From positions 1 to 8,140 of the forward strand of contig JAUVIG010000157.1 in NCBI GenBank assembly GCA_030592825.1: a stretch of 8,140 nt of DNA, in the 5' to 3' direction. The notes under the pieces are model-generated. The model searched no databases. It was not told the DNA's origin and saw only the letters and a program-made list of their open reading frames with translations. Below, piece after piece: positions 6,251 to 8,140 of this stretch (positions are counted from its first letter, which is position 1; each line of letters starts with the position of its first letter). The position numbers and the translations under genes are program-made. This DNA is from Chlorobiota bacterium (GTDB lineage Bacteria > Bacteroidota > Bacteroidia > Bacteroidales > JAADGE01).

Positions 6251-7525
6251 TTATTTCAATAACCATTTCCACAAAGGGATAATGTGTATTGTTTTATCAT
6301 CTTTTGTAATTATCTCTTCTTTTTCGGCATTAATTAAAAATGCTTCTGAAATATTCATTTTGTTCATACCTTCCGCCAGTCCGTTTATTTCTCTTTTTAA
6401 TGTGTCAGTATCTGATAAATCATAAGATACATTTATAAGCTTGTATTTGCCGTTTTCTGAATATATAAAATCAATTTCTTGATTAAATTTCCAATAGAAA
6501 ATATCTTTTGTAAATCTGCGAATATGTAAAAAAACAATGTTTTCATATTTTTGTCCTATATCTTGATTAAGGCTCACTGCAGTTTTAAATCCTATATCAA
6601 TTGAATATATTTTTTTAGGGTTTTTAGATTGCTCTGCAATTGAACGAGAATAAACAGGCATAGAGAATACGGCATAAGCATCTTCTAAATATTGCATATA
6701 ATTGTAAAGGGTGTTTTTTGATAATTGAATGCCTTGCGATTTTAAACTATTAAATAATTTGTTGAAACTTAACAGAGTTGAGATATTCATAAAACAATAT
6801 TTTACCATATATCTTAATAAATAATGATTTGATATTTTGTAACGTTCAATAAGGTCTTTATAAATTATTAAATCAATGTATTCTTGTAAAGTTTGCCTTG
6901 CAAATCTGACATTGTCGAAAACTAATTCCGGAAAACCGCCGTATTCTAAATATTTTTGAAAACAATTTACAATTTGTGATTTGCTTTTTGAACTGTAAAT
7001 ATTTATATCTACATTATTAAATTGCAAATATTCTTTAAATGAAAGTGGAAAAACTTCAAAAGTAAGAGTTCTGCCTCGTAAACTTGTTGCAATTTCACTA
7101 CTTAACAATTTTGAAGATGAACCGCTTATAAAAATTTGACAATTTTCGGTATCGTAAAGCCTGCGAACAAATTTTTCCCAATTTTCAACATTTTGAATTT
7201 CATCGAAAAAGAATATTACTTGTTCTGATTTTTTTTGGGGAAACAGTTCGTAATAAGCATCCGGTAAAAGTGATAATTCTTCTAATTTTAACGGAAAAAT
7301 ACGGTCGTCTTCAAAATTGATGTAAACAATATTTTGTGGAGAAATGGTTTTACGTAAACGCTTTATTGCATGATACATTAAATGCGTTTTTCCGCTGCGC
7401 CTTACACCTATAAATGCAATAATTTTATTGCTTGAAATCGGAAAATCAATCTCTCGCCCAAGTACATATTCAAATTTCTTTTCTTGGCTGTTTGTTATTA
7501 ATTGTTTGAAAATATCTTTTTCCAT
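6251..7525 (-). CDS. AAA ATPase with DUF4143 C-terminal domain (AAA_14 family)
   Basis: This is a cytosolic P-loop ATPase of 424 residues. The N-terminal AAA_14-type domain has Walker A GVRRSGKT (40-47), Walker B IFFFDEIQ (104-111), a sensor-like FISGSSS (132-138) and the following SLRGRTLTFEVFPLSFKEY (148-166) that marks this family. A helical, winged-helix-like middle (about 230-300) leads to a DUF4143 domain. Its end resembles a PD-(D/E)xK nuclease core: WKFNQEIDFIY (345-355), then LINVSYDL (363-370), and the closing IIPLWKWLLK. The second core motif, IEVK in nuclease-like members, reads INVS here, so nuclease activity is unlikely. These proteins are common and often multi-copy in Bacteroidota and archaea, and their role is not established. 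The ATG at 7523-7525 is supported by AAGGA at 7531-7535, the clearest Shine-Dalgarno in the window, and by a promoter just upstream. The gene stands alone. Family assignment is confident; function is unknown. Confidence 0.88.
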   Translation of the reverse strand: MEKDIFKQLITNSQEKKFEYVLGREIDFPISSNKIIAFIGVRRSGKTHLMYHAIKRLRKTISPQNIVYINFEDDRIFPLKLEELSLLPDAYYELFPQKKSEQVIFFFDEIQNVENWEKFVRRLYDTENCQIFISGSSSKLLSSEIATSLRGRTLTFEVFPLSFKEYLQFNNVDINIYSSKSKSQIVNCFQKYLEYGGFPELVFDNVRFARQTLQEYIDLIIYKDLIERYKISNHYLLRYMVKYCFMNISTLLSFNKLFNSLKSQGIQLSKNTLYNYMQYLEDAYAVFSMPVYSRSIAEQSKNPKKIYSIDIGFKTAVSLNQDIGQKYENIVFLHIRRFTKDIFYWKFNQEIDFIYSENGKYKLINVSYDLSDTDTLKREINGLAEGMNKMNISEAFLINAEKEEIITKDDKTIHIIPLWKWLLK

Positions 7526-7530
7526 TTGTT

Positions 7531-7535
7531 TCCTT
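7531..7535 (-). promoter_or_regulatory. Shine-Dalgarno-like site of the AAA/DUF4143 gene
   Basis: The minus strand reads AAGGA followed by five bases and the ATG at 7525. It is unusual in this window, where other genes lack a recognisable ribosome binding site, and it supports the chosen start. Confidence 0.45.
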
Positions 7536-7546
7536 ATTTAGAGGGA

Positions 7547-7577
7547 CAAATATATGTAAAAGTTTCCTTTTTGGCAA
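7547..7577 (-). promoter_or_regulatory. Promoter of the AAA/DUF4143 gene (-33 TTG and -7 TATATTTG)
   Basis: This is the best two-part promoter in the window. On the minus strand, TTG (7575-7577) is followed after 20 bases by TATATTTG (7547-7554), matching Bacteroidota spacing. Transcription would begin about 7540, leaving a leader of about 15 bases that includes the AAGGA site. Confidence 0.55.
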
Positions 7578-7582
7578 GGAAA
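7563..7582. repeat. 7-bp inverted repeat over the ATPase -33 region
   Basis: TTTCCTT (7563-7569) is the exact reverse complement of AAGGAAA (7576-7582), with a six-base spacer. It overlaps the -33 TTG, so it could be an operator. On the minus strand the hairpin is followed by CTTTTA, so it could instead be a weak terminator for the gene upstream at 7777. Sequence alone does not decide. Confidence 0.35.
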
Positions 7583-7776
7583 TATTTGGGGTTGTGATAT
7601 GTTTGAATCAATTTTTTTACGCATCATACAAATATAAACCAAAATCCGACATAAGAAGGATCGGTTTTTATTTTAGAACTGAAAACTACAAATAATGACA
7701 ATACGATTATCAAAGGCAGAACTGTTTTAACAATGTTTTTTTATTTTTCATTTATCTGTTTTTTAATGTTTATCTT

Positions 7777-8097
7777 TTAAGATATTAATAATATAATAAT
7801 TATAGGAATTGATCCGACTACATTTGCTGTAAAATGAATTATTATCGGAGGAATTATACTATCGGATTTTTCTCTGTAATAAGCTGCAATCAAGCCTATT
7901 ACCGTTGTGTTGAAAACTATAAAACTTACAAACCAATGCCCCATACCGACAAATAACAAAGATAAATGCATAGCACCAAAAAATAATCCTGAAATTATAA
8001 CCGGCAAACTCAATCCTAAAAACTTTTGGCTGTATTTAACAACATTGTTGGTACGATATTTTTGTTTTCTCAAATAAATGAATATATGTTTAATCCC
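7777..8097 (-). pseudogene. C-terminal remnant of a CPBP-family (CAAX-type) intramembrane protease
   Basis: About 106 residues are open in frame between the TAA at 8098-8100 and the TAA at 7777-7779. Two of the three CPBP/Abi (PF02517) motifs are present: FxxxH as FFGAMH and HxxxN as HFTAN, each in a hydrophobic segment (about residues 20-45 and 72-98, counted from the TTG at 8073). The first catalytic motif, EExxxR, is missing. It should fall about 40 residues before FxxxH, which is where the in-frame stop lies. There is no in-frame ATG before FFGAMH; the only starts are TTG at 8073 or ATT. The sequence GIKHIFIYLRK just after the stop looks like the segment that normally follows the FRG of motif 1, so the frame seems to have been broken rather than to begin here. 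Family members cleave membrane substrates or mature prenylated proteins and bacteriocins; this copy should not be catalytically active. A sequencing error near 8097 is the main alternative. Confidence 0.6.
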
Positions 8098-8140
8098 TTA
8101 TCGTTCCAATTTTGGGATTTCCATGTTTTATTTGTTGGAC

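Noticed and set aside
7629..7636. Second TATATTTG box on the minus strand upstream of the ATPase
   Set aside because: No TTG at the -33 distance and a better two-part promoter lies closer to the gene; such boxes occur by chance in AT-rich DNA.
6251..8097. Defence or toxin-antitoxin island made of the ATPase and the CPBP/Abi protein
   Set aside because: The CPBP gene is broken and 251 bases away, each has separate signals, there is no partner antitoxin or nuclease with an intact site, and no mobile-element ends are visible.

Overview
The window is strongly AT-rich and looks like ordinary chromosome of a member of the Bacteroidota. Four things point there. There is a TlpA-type lipoprotein with a DUF4369-like N-terminus. 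There is an outer-membrane barrel protein that begins with a carboxypeptidase-regulatory-like domain. Translation starts mostly lack a Shine-Dalgarno sequence. Several genes are preceded by the Bacteroidota -7 promoter element TAnnTTTG. I cannot place it below phylum. No rRNA, tRNA, CRISPR array or insertion sequence is visible.

Layout. Positions 2-805 (+) hold the end of an outer-membrane beta-barrel protein whose start lies left of the window. Everything else is on the minus strand. In transcription order, from the right edge, these are: a broken C-terminal piece of a CPBP (CAAX-type) membrane protease (7777-8097); an AAA/DUF4143 ATPase (6251-7525); an NhaC-family Na+/H+ antiporter (4526-6007); a TlpA-like thiol-disulfide lipoprotein (3313-4455); a YafK-type L,D-transpeptidase lipoprotein (2209-3144); an LpxH-type UDP-2,3-diacylglucosamine hydrolase (1361-2161); and a small CesT/YbjN-like chaperone-fold protein (875-1267), which converges on the first gene. 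No gap exceeds about 250 bases. The two largest (6008-6250 and 7526-7776) contain promoters, inverted repeats and AT-rich sequence, but no convincing gene.

How the genes relate. Most products serve the cell envelope: lipid A synthesis (LpxH), peptidoglycan cross-link or anchoring chemistry (YafK-like), periplasmic redox (TlpA-like), ion homeostasis across the inner membrane (NhaC) and an outer-membrane barrel. This is a loose housekeeping neighbourhood rather than one pathway. nhaC, tlpA, the ATPase and probably the small chaperone gene each have their own promoter candidate. yafK and lpxH are 47 bases apart and are probably co-transcribed.

I found no convincing new multi-gene system. The most unusual signals are non-coding. 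One is an A-B-A'-B' arrangement of inverted repeats in the leader of the yafK-like gene (3172-3232). Another is a perfect 10-bp inverted repeat joining the nhaC promoter to its start codon (5998-6034). The third is a small inverted repeat over the -33 region of the ATPase promoter. Among the genes, the decayed CPBP protease and the ATPase with a degenerate nuclease-like tail are the oddest.
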